Source: Cristatella mucedo
Lineage: Eukaryota; Bryozoa; Phylactolaemata; Cristatellidae
NCBI GenBank assembly: GCA_009760855.2
Contig: WPIO01000044.1
Coordinates: 3,340,893-3,404,892 of the forward strand
Length of the DNA stretch: 64,000 nucleotides
Reading direction: 5' to 3'
The position numbers and the translations under genes are program-made. The stretch's first letter is position 1. Every line of letters starts with the position of its first letter. The notes under the pieces are model-generated. The model searched no databases. It was given only the letters and a program-made list of their open reading frames with translations, and was not told where the DNA came from. This document shows, one piece after another, positions 37,998-50,017 of the stretch.

Positions 37998-38593
37998 CGG
38001 TTCGTAACACCCGCGGGAAGTAGGTGTGCTCTACCGAGCGATTGTTCTAGTCTCAAAGGCCTTAGATCACTTTTGCAAGCTTAAATTACTCATTTTATCT
38101 GGATAATATTTAGCATCTTCTTTTATGAGTGATAACTGCTGTCAGTCATTACTATCATGCAGTTACAAGAGTTGCGGGCGTGTCTAGTTACCGAGTTGCT
38201 TTAGTGGGCGTGTCTAAATGGTGGGGCTCCGGAGACGGCTCGGGGTGAACCGCGGACGCAATCGCTTAGCCCTCTAGCGATTGAGTTGCGCATTAAACTA
38301 TCTGTTGATAATTTCGCAGAGAGAAATCGTGTGAGATTTTAACCTTAAGTAAGCCAAGATTATGTCTACTTGCAAGCGTCGTCTCGCAGTGGAAGTTAAG
38401 TGGCGATAGGGGATACCTCAGCTTGGGGGTCTGAAGCCAGATGTTCTTGCTGTGTCCCTAACAGCTTAGCGCCGCCTCGCGCTTGCGATTCCTATCGATT
38501 ACAACATTGGCGGGTCGCTCAGCATGGCGGCTGACATGAAATATATTAAAGCAGTATATGATATGTGAAGACCACATATACTCTAATTACCCA
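37998..38593 (-). promoter_or_regulatory. Upstream region of delta-tubulin
   Basis: GC-richer than its surroundings. 'gggcgtgtcta' occurs twice (about 38176 and 38206), resembling GC/KLF-type boxes. An 8 bp perfect stem (caatcgct/agcgattg) lies at 38259-38284. A Kozak-like 'agcatggcgg' at 38521 opens a 15-codon plus-strand frame that might be a first exon of a divergent gene; I cannot support that further. No TATA box is evident. Confidence 0.4.
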
Positions 38594-38774
38594 AGTAGTA
38601 TGTAAATGAATGGAATGGAGCCTAGGGCTTATTTGAATGACGTCATCAATTAAATAAACCGTACTCCGATAAACAATCTCGCTAACGCTCGATTGTTTCT
38701 CGTCGTCCGATTTATTTCATGGCTGCCGTCATTCTCGAGACCCTATTCTCCATTCCATTCATTTACATACTACT
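38594..38774. mobile_element. Fold-back MITE with 27 bp perfect terminal inverted repeats
   Basis: 38594-38620 (agtagtatgtaaatgaatgg...) and 38748-38774 are exact reverse complements. Imperfect complementarity continues inward for another ~50 bp on each side (for example gaatgacgtca against gaatgacggca), and a small central hairpin has 'aaacaat/attgttt'. No coding capacity. Confidence 0.8.
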
Positions 38775-38866
38775 TGTAGTTGTTTTAAGTTGATATGACT
38801 ATGTAAGAGTAAAAAGTATCCGCAATTAATTAAATATTTAATTAAATAAATTTTCTATCTTTTCAT

Positions 38867-41800
38867 ATGTCCCAAAAAATTGAATAATTGATGCGGCGAG
38901 AGGGTGAAAAATTGATCGATCATGCAAAACGTATCGAATCGTAAACGTATCGAATCGTATCGTAAAGAAGAAGTAAGAAAATGTATAGGTCCTCTACCAA
39001 AAGATCCTTTCTCAGAAGATAGTTTAGATGCAATGATTGCAAGTTTAAGAATACCAACATTTATAAAATTAGATAATACTATTGCTAAGAAAACTATTAA
39101 GACTAATTATGGACAATCTTTCGATAGAGAAGCTACGAGATTGGTGAAAGTACAAGAAACAGGATGGTTTTTATGAAAAGCTTCTTCAGATGGTAAACTT
39201 TTAGATTGTGAATATATTGGATTTGAGTAAAATTTAATTAATTTTGATGTAAGATATGAGAAGGTTGGAGCAGAATTGAAATTATTTATTAAAGAATTAC
39301 TTAAAAACAAGAGTGACTTAAAAATGACCGTTGTTATTTCGCCTATTTTAGCCTCAGAAAGTGGTGCATTTAATTATCAGCCCTTTGCAGGAGTAAGTAA
39401 TTAAGAATTAAATAGAGTTTCAGATATTGATAGAATAATTGGAACTCAATTTGCAGCTTTAAAAAGAGAATAGAAGAATGGTTAGAAAAAGGTTCTAATT
39501 GGACTATAATTGGCGGAATTGTGCCCCGAGGCATATGTGAAGCACCTGAATAGAGATTGAGTTCTGTTGGGGCGCTATATATATGAATTATATTTTTTAA
39601 TGCTACTTATGCAAAGTTTTCTTATTTTAGACATACATTTGGTGGTAGTTATTTACCGATGCCAGAAGGATTACAAAAGAAGAGATCGAGAATTAACATA
39701 AAGAATGAATCAGATAATCTTTGCGACTTACGGTGTGTATTGAAATTTCTTCATTGGAGAGAGAATCATCCAGAATCTACTGCTGATTTAAAAGAAATAT
39801 TAGATGAAAATACTCACACAATCTGAAGAGAATAGAAGAACTGTTCAATGTTAAGGAAAATTATCCTTCGAAAGTATTAAATGTCGTTGATATTATTCAA
39901 TTAGAAGAATTACTTAACATGTAGTGATTACTGTTTACGATAATGATAATACATTTTTAACTCCACTTATAGTAGTTGATGAAGAAATGAAGAAGCACTT
40001 CGATCTTCTTTTGTATAGCACTCCAAATAGAAACAATTCGCATTATGTAATTAATAAAAACTTAAATGGTTTATGTAAAAGTAGCAAAGGATATGGAATA
40101 CAACTTACTTGTAAAAGATGTTTGTGTAGAATTAACTCTAAAGATAACTTAGAATCTCATATTGAAGCTTGCAAGCGTGGAAATGATGGTCAATCTAGAA
40201 TAACAATGCCAAGTGCTTATAGTGAAAACAGGAGATAAATGCTATTTTAGAGATTACGCAGAAACATTATGGTGTCCTTATGTTGCTTATGCAGACTTTG
40301 AATGTTTACTTACAAGTGTTAGAAAAACTTATAAGGGAGATCCTAACACTCCACAGGGTACTTTTCAAAAGCATATTCCTTATTCTTCTGCTTATACTAT
40401 TATAGATTACAAAGGTAAACAAAGAACCATTAAATTATTCTATGGCCCTAATAATGTTTGAGAACTATTAAAACGTTTATTAGAAGAAGTTAAAAAATAA
40501 AAAATGAAATAAAACCTATTCTTGATAAATACAATAAATTTGATTATAGAATATTTAAAAAAGAAAATAGCGAAGATTTTGATTCCGCAACTGTTTGTTA
40601 TATTTGCAGATTAGATTTAAACGACGATAAAGTTTTAGACCATTGCCATCTAACAGGAAAATATACAGGAGCAGCTCGTAATGTTTGCAATTTAAATGTT
40701 AGTATTAATCCTAAGGAGTTTAAACTTCCAATATTTACTCATAATTTATAAGGTTATGACTCACATTTATTAGTACAAGAGTTCAAGATTTATTTTCAGA
40801 GAGTTTCAAGATTTAAAACTAAATGTAGAAGTTATTGCCAATAACATGGAGAAATATACAAACATTTAAATTGGTTAACTTAGTTTCACAGACTCTTTAT
40901 AAATGTTGCAAAAAGGTTAAGCAGATCTTTTCAATAATATTTTTAAATCGGGAAAACCTATAGAACAAACAAAAAATACTTTTTCGATGTTAGATGATAA
41001 AGAGTCCAATTTATTAAAAGAAAAAGGTATATTTCCTAATAGTATATAGATTCATTTTCAAGGCTAGATAAAAAACACTACCTCCACTTGCAAGTTGTTT
41101 TAGTACATTACATGATACAAACATAGATGAAAAAGATTATGATCGTGTTAAGAAAGTTTGGCATTGATGAAAGAAATAGATCCTGATACAGAAGATACAT
41201 TGAAAAAGTATTGTGATATTTATCTAACTATGAAGGTTCTTTAATTGGCTGATGTATTTCAAAATTTTAGCCATTTATCAAAGAAAATTGACGGTTTGGA
41301 TCCTGCCAATTTCCTTACAGCACCAGGTTTAACTTGGTCTCCAGGTTTGAGATTTTCAAAGGTTACATTACATATATTAACAAACTTTGAACATTTTGAT
41401 TTCTGTGAAAGTGCAATAAGAGGAGGGATAACACAATCATCATGTAGATATATTAAATCAAATAATGAGATAGCATCTAATTATGATACTACAAAAGAAA
41501 AGAGTTAGGGCTCTTATGTTGATGCAAATTCATTAAATGCTGCAGCAATGACACAACCACTTCCAATTTCTAATTTCAAGTTTTCAGATAATAATCAATT
41601 AAAAAAGTTTACAAATAAAAAGATATTAGCATTAAAAGACGATGTGAAACTGGTTATGCTTTTGAAAGAGATATACACTGTCCAAAAGAATTGCATTATA
41701 TTTATTCTGATTTCATTTATTCTGATTCCATTTTACCAATTAGGAGTAGAGTAGATGTTGAAAAATACTCTAAACATCAAAAGAAATCATTGCTTAAAGA

Positions 41801-42964
41801 CCATAAAAAAAAATTGATGATTGCGAAAGTAAAGTAGAAAATTGATTGTTTATTTTTAAAACCAAAAGTTAAATATGCTATTCATTATAGAAATCTACAA
41901 CTTGAAATTTAAAGGGGATGTGTCTTAACAAAAATACACAGAGCAATGAGTTTCACTCAAAGTAAATGGTTAAGTGGATACTTACTTAATAACATTGCTA
42001 GAAGAAAAGAAGCAAAAGGTAAGTTTGAAAAGAATGTTATAAGCCTAAACACAAGCTTTCTTTGGAAAAACCATGGAAAATGTTAGAGAACGAGTAAACA
42101 CAGAACTGTTTGACTTAAAATATGATAAAGATGTTGCAGTTTCAGATAAAAGAGTAATGAGTGCAAGATTTAAAAACAGAAGGTTGTTTAATCAAAACTT
42201 AGTTGGAATTGAAGCAAAAAAGCAGAGATCTGTCTTGATAAACCTATTGATTTCGGTTTTACAATTCCAGATATTTCAAAACTAATAATGCAAGATTTCT
42301 ATTACAACACAGGAAAATATTATAATAATAATAAAGTAAAATTTGTATAGACTGATACTGATTCTCTAGTAATTAAAATGAATACAGATAATTTATATGA
42401 CGATTTTGCAAATTATTTAGATTATCATGATTTATCTGGATATCCTAAGAATCAAGATATATGGAAAGTAGGAGCAGCTAAAAAGATCATTGCTGCTATT
42501 AAGGGAAGTCTAGGTAAGTTTAAAGATTACCTAGATACTTAATAGATCCGAAGATAAAAGACTTCATTAAAGATAATAAAGGTGTTATGATTGAAAAATC
42601 AATTGTGCTTGATAAGGGTTTTTTCTTAAGAACAAAACTTCATTCAATGCAGATAGCTATCAAGAAAGATAGAGGGGTAGACGTTAAATCTGCAGTTAAA
42701 AAGCAAAAGGAATGAAGAAAGATGTAGTAAAAAAAATGTTTGTCACATTCTGATTATGTTGGTTGTTTTAAAACAGGATATTATGTTTGTTGTGATCAAT
42801 CAAGATTTAAATCACCAAATCACCAAATTTATACTATAACACAATCTAAATAAGCAGTATCAGCATTTGACTCAAAACGATAAAGATTAGACGGTGGAAT
42901 TAATAGTTATGCTTACGGTCGCTGTAGAATAAAAGAGACTGGTGGAAAACGCTTTGAATATTAA
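38867..42964 (+). pseudogene. Protein-primed family B DNA polymerase, broken
   Basis: About 1,360 codons. Seen in order: N-terminal region with GGSYLPMPEG near 39640; exonuclease motif YADFECLL (DxE at 40294-40302); a zinc-binding insert CYIC (40596-40607) and HCHLTGKY..A.RNVCN, like endonuclease-VII-type modules in Polinton-like polymerases; HNL.GYDSHL; motif A DANSLNAAAM (41521-41550); motif B FGKTMENVRERV (42061); motif C with TDTDSLV, whose preceding residue is a TAG (42348-42350). The C-terminus reads SYAYGRCRIKE. Breaks: a 16 bp tandem duplication near 38935, TGA at 39175, TAA at 39229, a SINE tail at 39525-39600, and many frameshifts (about 39460, 39830, 40235, 41040, 42240, 42540). 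In a live virus it would copy the genome from a terminal-protein primer. Confidence 0.88.
39525..39600 (+). mobile_element. SINE family 1 tail fragment inside PolB
   Basis: Only the hairpin-bearing tail is present ('ccccgaggcatatgtgaagc' to 'gggcgctatatatatgaatt'), with no tRNA-like head, as expected of a 5'-truncated insertion. Confidence 0.8.
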
Positions 42965-42969
42965 TATAG

Positions 42970-43119
42970 ATGCCAAGAAGAAAACTAGAAAGCACCAAAC
43001 ACACACCTACAAAAAAATAATATACTGATAAAGAGAAAATGGAAACAGATAAAAAATACGTTGATATACCAGAAGAAATAGAACTGTTTAAGTCACTAGA
43101 GAAATTAAATATAGATTAA
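42970..43119 (+). pseudogene. Small basic/charged viral ORF
   Basis: Begins 5 bp after the PolB stop: MPRRKLESTKHTPTKK, then an in-frame TAA, then a charged stretch to TAA at 43117. Unrecognised. Confidence 0.35.
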
Positions 43120-43138
43120 TAAAATTATTTCCACTATT

Positions 43139-43390
43139 ATAGATATTGATCTAGAAGTTTTTGAAGATTCAATTGATATTACTCTTTCTGACACTGAATC
43201 AATATCTGATACACTTTCTGAAGAACCTGACAACATTCCTGAATCAGAATCTGAAGCTGACTTTTCATATTGTAGCATTAGTGATTGTGATGAAGGTGAT
43301 TTAAGTCTTGAAGAACTTCTATTTGGAGAACAAGAAGAAGAAGATGAAGTATTTGAGAGTGATGAAGATAGTGATTTAAGTCTTGTTTAA
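43139..43390 (+). pseudogene. Highly acidic viral ORF, about 83 residues
   Basis: Open for 83 codons and extremely rich in Asp, Glu and Ser (DTESISDTLSEEPDN, GEQEEEDEVFESDEDSD). The expected start reads ATA, suggesting ATG lost by one change. Function unknown; acidic viral proteins may act as decoys or chaperones, but nothing here decides. Confidence 0.4.
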
Positions 43391-43427
43391 ATTTAATTAC
43401 ATAAAATTATATTTACTTACATAGAAA

Positions 43428-43631
43428 ATGGATGTTTGAAGAATTCGTAGCTGTGAACAATCTAGAGAAATGGCAATAAGAATATGTTTACAAAAACTTA
43501 AAGGAGAAGATCAACGAATAGTTAAACATTCACTTTATAAACTTATTCCTGATTTCGATCGTTTATTTATTAGTGTTCTTATAGAGATTTGTGATACATG
43601 TGATAAAATATGGAATGTCGTAGTAAGATAA
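43428..43631 (+). pseudogene. Small viral ORF with ICDTCDK motif, first of two paralogues
   Basis: ATG at 43428 after the recurrent 'atagaaaATGG' context. TGA at codon 4. Ends LFISVLIEICDTCDKIWN. The same pattern recurs in the next ORF. Confidence 0.45.
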
Positions 43632-43699
43632 ATGAGATGTTAGGAGAAGCAAATAAAAAATATAGAACACCAAAAACAAAACCTGGTGTACACATTTTA

Positions 43700-43991
43700 T
43701 AATTATATATAATGTAAGTTTCAAGGATTTTTTGTTGTAAAAAGGCTAGAAAATTAGAAGAAGAAATGTGTTGTAGAAATTTTAAATGCTTTAGTAGATA
43801 CACTTAAAAACAATCTTTATAAGTATATTGCACAATTAGATGGTATAGTTATTATTGGTCTCATAAATATTTGTGATGCATGTGATAAAACATATGAGTA
43901 TGAAGAAAGACTAGATGCCAGCATTTGAAATACTAGAGTCATAGCATTTACTAATCATATTAAGTTTTTAGTTAAATTTGTGTTCATATAA
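43700..43991 (+). pseudogene. Small viral ORF with ICDACDK motif, second paralogue
   Basis: Reads ALVDTLKNNLYKYIAQLDG, then LINICDACDKTYEYEERLD. It matches the left fragment at 10362-10545. A TGA near 43927 stands where the left copy has Lys. Confidence 0.5.
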
Positions 43992-44016
43992 TTTTTCTAT
44001 AATTATTATATAGGAA

Positions 44017-44529
44017 ATGCAAGCATATTCTGGTGTTAATGACTCAAACCTTGCAACGAGTGCTACAGAACTAAAAGCATATGTAGATTATCTTGTTAAA
44101 TCAAGAATGACATCTTACTATCAACAAACACTTGATTCTGATATTTCATATATGACTGATGCATCAGCTAAGAAATTATATCTAGATGAATGTTATATAG
44201 AAGCTCAAAATATAATTACTGCAAGAATATCAGATGTAACACCAAATCTAGAAACAACAGTTAGAGCTAAAGTTGATGCACTTCTAGATAGGCCTGGTGA
44301 CATTGCTGGTTACACTACATGGATAGCAGGTCAACTTCCAACACTTTCAACTGTTATCTCAGAAGTATCAGGAGTTAAACCTGACATCTCTAGAATTGTC
44401 AAGTACGAGTGTTATGCAGTTCTACCTGATATAACAGATGGAACTAGTGCGAGACAAAAAGCAACAGCAGCAGCTTTAGCAGCACAAGCACTGGCAACAA
44501 CTGATGTACCTGAAGCAACCACTGTATAA
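44017..44529 (+). CDS. Alanine-rich viral protein, 170 residues, intact frame
   Basis: One of the few unbroken viral frames: ATG after 'tataggaa', TAA at the end. Mostly helical in appearance; residues about 80-95 (VRAKVDALLD) are strongly conserved with the left copy, and the C-terminus is Ala/Thr rich (QKATAAALAAQALATTD). No family recognised. Conservation across two copies implies a real gene. Confidence 0.7.
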   Translation: MQAYSGVNDSNLATSATELKAYVDYLVKSRMTSYYQQTLDSDISYMTDASAKKLYLDECYIEAQNIITARISDVTPNLETTVRAKVDALLDRPGDIAGYTTWIAGQLPTLSTVISEVSGVKPDISRIVKYECYAVLPDITDGTSARQKATAAALAAQALATTDVPEATTV

Positions 44530-44572
44530 AATTAATTTAAATTAAAACAAAATAAAAACAATACTATAGAAA

Positions 44573-44965
44573 ATGGTTTCTGTTGAAATAAGAGGAAAAG
44601 ACTGTCTTGAAGAAGTATAAGGTAAACAACATTCAAACTTTGAAATCTGTTCTCTTCCAATGGGTAGAGTTGCAGACATTAGATCAACACTGTTAGATGC
44701 TGTAAAACTAGTACTAGAATATAAAGCACTAAGAATGAACCAATCAGAACCAGAAATGGCATGTATATTCACTAAAGTTAAAGATGGTTCAATCTTTGAA
44801 GAGTTCCTTTAAGACTTAAAAATAGAAACATAAAATAGTATGAAGTCTGAAGCTTACTCTAAAAAAATATAACTAACTAAACAAGTAAAGAAAGAAATAG
44901 ATGCAGGAAAGAGTTGTAACCTACCAGAAGAATCGATTAAAAAGACTATGGATTGGAAGATTTAA
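44573..44965 (+). pseudogene. Conserved viral ORF of unknown function
   Basis: Homologue of 9362-9754. Four in-frame TAA codons (for example near 44618 and 44812), one of them at a CAA of the left copy. The start context 'actatagaaaATGG' is shared with other genes. The stop overlaps the convergent fibre stop in a GTTTAAA-like palindrome, as in the left copy. Confidence 0.6.
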
Positions 44966-47125
44966 ACATCCCTATAATCTTCACCAGGCGGATGACCTAA
45001 CCCAGAAATATAAGTTGTATCAGCAGGTGGTGTTGTTGTATCAGCTGGTGGTGTTGCTGTATCAGTAGTAGGTGTTATATCAGTATAATCTATTTCCTCT
45101 GGACCACAAACTAATTCAGATGTATAAATTAAAGAAGGATCTGTAAAATATTTTGTATTTTAGGTGAAAAGATTAAATTTTTTATAAAACTAGTTTAAAT
45201 ATTATCACATCAGTAATAAAATTAGTATCCATAGTTGAATAATTAAAAGAAAATTGAATGTATGTATTTCCATCAGAATATTTACCAAATCTAGATTTTT
45301 CAATGATATTAGTTACTAAAAAATTTGCATTATCAACATATCTATATTTTTTTAAGAATATCAAAAACAGATTGAAAGGATATTTTAATTTTTGTATAAT
45401 ATATATAAATATAATATTTTCATTATTTAATAATGTTGTTTGTAAAAGTATAACTGTTTTAAAATAATGAAAACTTTTAGTTGATGAACCTTCTATTTCA
45501 TGAATAGCTAAACTATATGATCTTATTAGATATGGAGAGATAAGATAATAAGTGAAAATATCATCGACATAACATTTAACATATTGACCAGGAAAAGTTA
45601 TATTTTTAAAATCACTAAATTTTAATATTGAAGTTGAGAAGATTGTTTTTCATGTTTATATCTGATAATTTACTTAAGATCAGTTTTCCATTACTAAACC
45701 AATAAAAGTATCTTCTTGGAATACCAGTATTAGTTACACTATTTACACTTAAAATACCAAAATATCTAATAAAACTAGTTGCCCCAATATTTTTAAAAAA
45801 TATATCTATTATTTCCAAATTTTAAATATAAATTATGCATTGAATTGTTTGAAATTAAATCGTTTGGTGAATATTTAATAAAATCTCTTTCATTTCTATT
45901 CATTGTTTAAGTATTAACTGTTAAATCTCCATTTATTGTTCTATTTGAACTATATACATCAAGTTTCGTATCAAGATATTTTTTGTTGCAATATCACTTC
46001 CATTAATCGGGTCTAAAACGTTAACATACTTTTTTGAGTTGGCAGATAAATCTCCTAAAACATGTTGATTTGAACTAATCTTTACATAATTATTATCAGC
46101 GAATGACTTATCAACAGATTCTAATAAATCTACAGTTTCTCTGACATTTATTATTCTATTTGAATTAAAATTCAAAGTTCCATTCATTTCCAAATTACTT
46201 CTACTTAACATATTATTTATTGCCATATAAACATTAACACTTATGGTTTTATTTAATAATAGACTGTTTAGTTGAAGTTTAATTAGTAAACCTACTTTAT
46301 TGTAATTATCAAGATTATAACTTCCATATAAAAGTTATTTAAACTTGTTGGAAGATAAGGGGCAAGTATTTTAGTTATGATAAAAATTATTTGAACTTGT
46401 TGGAAGATAAGGGGCAAGTATTTTAGTTATGTTATCAAACGCGTAAGTTTTTTTTATTACAAATAATCCTTTATTTGAAATATAATTTCCAAGACTAGAA
46501 CTAAATATATAAATTTGTGATTGATCTGATATCATAATACCTCTGAAATTTACAACTTCTACATTTCCATCTGATATTCTATTCAGATAACCAAGATTTA
46601 CACCATCATTAGGATTAATAGGATCATTTTTAGTTCTAATAAAATTATTAATCATATCTAAATTCCCATTAACTGTACCACTTTTTACACTAACATAATT
46701 TGCATCCATATAAGCTTCATTTACAGATCATTAACATTAACAGGAGTACTAATAACACTAATTCCACCAGCTACAGTTAAATTTCCAGACATTGTTCCTC
46801 CTGTTATTGCTAATTTCGTATCTGCATAATTTTTTGTTGCAGCATCACTAGGATTAATAGGATTAGCAAGAGCTACTAACCTGTGATTGTTCATATCGAT
46901 ATCTCCATCAGAAGTAGCTGATCTAGAAACTTAAAAAAAAAATTTGTATCTATATATTTTCTATTTACAGCATCACCAGCATCAACAGGATCACCTAAGT
47001 TCTTTATTAGGTTGCCATTCATACTTGAATTTCCATTAATTATATCACCAGTTCTTCTAATATAATTCTTTGCATTACTTCCTTTTTTCTATAACCTAAC
47101 ATTTATATACAATACTGACAAATAA

Positions 47126-47162
<37 letters not shown>

Positions 47163-48046
47163 CATATACTATATAATATATATATATAACTATATATAAT
47201 ATAATATATAATATAATAATATAATATATAACTAATTCCACTTGCAACAGTAAACCCATCAGCAGCATAAATACAACTCCATCAATATTAATTATTAAAA
47301 CTATAGTACCACTAACTCTATAGGTATTTTTATCACTAGTCAAATCTAAATAAGCATTAGTTTTATCAGTTGCATACATAATATTATATACCATACTAAA
47401 GTTAGGTAATGTACCAGGAAAAAATTGTTATAGGTTAGTTACAAATCTTATCGTTCTTCCTGATCCTTGTTCCATAATTGGAAAGTCAGCTGGTGTAAGT
47501 TGTTGCAATGAATAACCAGGTCCAGTACTACCATTAGCTTTAATTTTAAGACCTAACATGTCAAGTTTAAATAAACTAGGATAGGTGTTAGAACTCAATC
47601 CTAAATATGTAAATCCTACTATTTTAGTAGTATCGACATATTGTTTTCTTACAACATCAGAATCTTTTAAGTTCATAATATTCTTTTTTCCCTTATCTAT
47701 GCTTGCAGTAACTTTATCTTGAAATACTTGTGTCATACTTTTCAATAATCGATTATTTATTACTTTATAAGGTCTTAAATCTGAATATAGAGTCCCATCA
47801 GCAGAATTACCTGACCAACAGCATTCTTACAATTAAGTTGTGACATTGATTTTGCTCCACTCTTTGATAGAAAATTACTTAACATTGATACAGGTGCTAA
47901 TTCACCAGTAGCATTAGAAATAACACTACCACTAACATAATCTAATCTTATTGCATCACCATCATTAACAGGAAAGCCTAAATTACTTTATTTTTTTGTA
48001 TTAAAATCAGTATAAACATTTCCATTAATCATAGTTACTTTTTCCA
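44962..48046 (-). pseudogene. Phage-like fibre protein, right copy
   Basis: Same gene as 4068-9365 without the large LINE. ATG at 48046. Sections: an N-terminal 'MNLKDSDVVRKQYVDT' adaptor-like stretch near 47660; a domain with GFTYLGLSSNTYPSLFKL; several shaft-type repeats (NGNLDMINNFI, NPINPNDGVNLGYL; SNLEMNGTLNFNSNRI); a C-terminal region with Thr/Pro-rich 'TPPADTT' repeats near 45020-45070. A TA-rich insertion at about 47130-47235 and multiple stops break it. A fibre role is inferred from the repeats and length. Confidence 0.7.
47130..47235. repeat. TA-rich microsatellite inside the fibre gene
   Basis: TA runs with interruptions, absent from the corresponding left sequence at about 4890. 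Confidence 0.85.
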
Positions 48047-48059
48047 TTACTTATAATCT
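48047..48059. promoter_or_regulatory. Short divergent spacer, fibre and membrane genes
   Basis: 13 bp AT-rich spacer matching 4056-4067. Confidence 0.45.
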
Positions 48060-49204
48060 ATGAAGAATACAAAAGGTAAAGAAGTAGCCGAAGATATAAA
48101 ATAAGGAGTTAGTACAACCAAAGAAATTGTATCAGGTGTTACAACTGCAACAGGGGTTGCTTTAAAAGCAGTGATAACAATAGCTAAAAACTTGCAATGA
48201 AACTATCCTTACAAGCTTCAAACAAGATAACAAAGATAGTTCCAAAAGTATTATAATCATTTAAACTTATTAGATCTGCAACTAAAGCTATAGGTGGTTT
48301 TCTATCTGGAGTTTCAGGGATAGTAGATCTTGGACTATTTATAAAAGAAATTGTCGACGACAATGCTTCAGGAAAATACGGTCAAGTCTTCTGGAAAACA
48401 ATGTCAGAAGAAAAAGAAGGGCTGACAAAAATGGCTGCAAGTATAGAAGTAGCCTATTATATAACTGAAATACATCTTGATGCAGAAAAGTCAGAGATTG
48501 GTATTTTAATCCAAGTAAGTTTCTATCTGATGTTTTTGGGGAAGAAGATACTTGGGATGCTACATAACTTGATCCTATATCTTGGAAGAAAATCTTCTTA
48601 GAAGTTAGATCTGGTGGTATATTGCCCGCAATTTCTGCAATAATAGCAAGCATCGCAAGTGTTATTGGTACAGTTGGTCTTGCAGTAAATATAACAGTAG
48701 CAGTTGCAAGTCTAATAAAAACAAAGATAGGGGACGAAACAATGTTTATTTCTAGAGCACCAACTATGAACACTCATGAGTAACGAATGAATGCATAGAG
48801 TTACAGAGCGAAAGATTAAAGAATGCTATAACCGATATCAGAAACATGTTAGAACTATTAGATCCCGGAATTGATATAATAATAATAATAATAATGCACT
48901 TGATAAAGTGATACAAGATATTGATTAATCAGATAAAGTACAAAATAGTGAGGTAAAAAACAGATTGGACTACTTGAAACAAGGAAAGAAACCTATTGAG
49001 GAGTCTGGTGTCTCATATTCACAAGAATTAAAAGATAGTATTAAGAAAGTAGAGAGTAATACAATTGGTGGTAAACAGTGTGACCATAAAGGCGAAAGTG
49101 CAATGTTGCTTAGTAATTTATTTGCACAAGGAGCTGGTCAAGAACAGATATATAAGGAAATGTTGAAATTACGTGATGAGTTAAAGAAAAGATGTCGCAA
49201 ATAA
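48060..49204 (+). pseudogene. Viral membrane protein, right copy
   Basis: N-terminus MKNTKGKEVAEDIK, TAA at codon 15, then VSGVTTATGVALKAVITI. The middle matches the left copy (DDNASGKYGQVFWKTM). Hydrophobic segments ILPAISAIIASIASVIGTVG at about 48620-48690 look membrane-spanning. The C-terminal helix reads QEQIYKEMLKLRDELKKRC. Several frameshifts, and a ~32 bp (AAT)n-tailed LINE end at 48878-48909. Unknown family. Confidence 0.6.
48878..48909 (-). mobile_element. Minimal LINE 3'-end insertion
   Basis: (AAT)n followed by tgcacttgataaag, the first bases of the LINE 3' end in reverse orientation; the left copy lacks it. An extremely 5'-truncated insertion. Confidence 0.6.
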
Positions 49205-49205
49205 A

Positions 49206-49790
49206 TCAAAAATTGGTGAACCGAACTAATTTATTATCCTCTGTTAGGCAATAATCAAAGTTTAGACGAGCAAATTGCAAGTGCAATTGGATTGCCATTA
49301 ATTCCCTAGCTTCAGCCGCAGCAACAGCAGAATCATAGTAACCAATATGTTGTTGAATGTTATCTATTGTAATATACGATCTGTATTAGTTTGCTCTTCT
49401 GTTAAAACTAACACCAATAAAATTTGATGCATTATCACATCGTTTTGGTTTATTTCTACTGTGTTCTGCATAAGTCGCAATTCTTAAATTTGCAATTCCA
49501 TTATCTAATTTATTTCCGTTGATGTGGTCTAATCGAAAAAATGGCATTTCATTGTAATTAATAAGCCATGCAAACCTACGACAAGGATATAGTTTCCCAT
49601 CAATTCTAATAACTCTGTAACCTTTACTATGTTTTGTTGCCGATTCTTTGCCAACTCTTGCACTTCCACCATGATTGGTTTTATTTGTAAATTTGCCGGT
49701 TATTGCATTATAATTTAACAACTCCATTACTCTATCACGCAATGCAGTAGCCTCATCAATTCTTGTAGTTCAAATTTCGTCAAAAGACAT
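49206..49790 (-). pseudogene. HNH endonuclease with AP2-type domain, right copy
   Basis: ATG at 49790, in-frame TGA at 49770-49772 (the same codon as in the left copy), then an otherwise open frame: LDHINGNKLDNGIANLR as the HNH core, then NASNFIGVSFN..YRSYI and AAAEARELMA..LQFARLNF as the AP2-like part. Ends with TGA at 49206-49208, 2 bp from the convergent membrane gene. Except for the early TGA this copy looks nearly intact. Confidence 0.78.
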
Positions 49791-50017
49791 TTTTATAAAC
49801 TAGTTTTAACTCTTTAAAATAATATTTATCCATCAAAAATTACATCATATCTTTTTTCTCTAATTCTTAATTGATATTATAATTAATTTATTATCTTTAC
49901 TATTTCATTTGCATCTGTAACTAACTTTGCTACAATTTCATAACACTCAGCAATAAATTCAACAATCCTTTCTGTTTCCATTATATAAAATTACTTTAAT
50001 ATTATTTAATATATAGA

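Noticed and set aside
38521-38568. First exon of a divergent gene upstream of delta-tubulin
   Set aside because: Good ATG context but only 15 codons and no identifiable product; it cannot be supported from this window.
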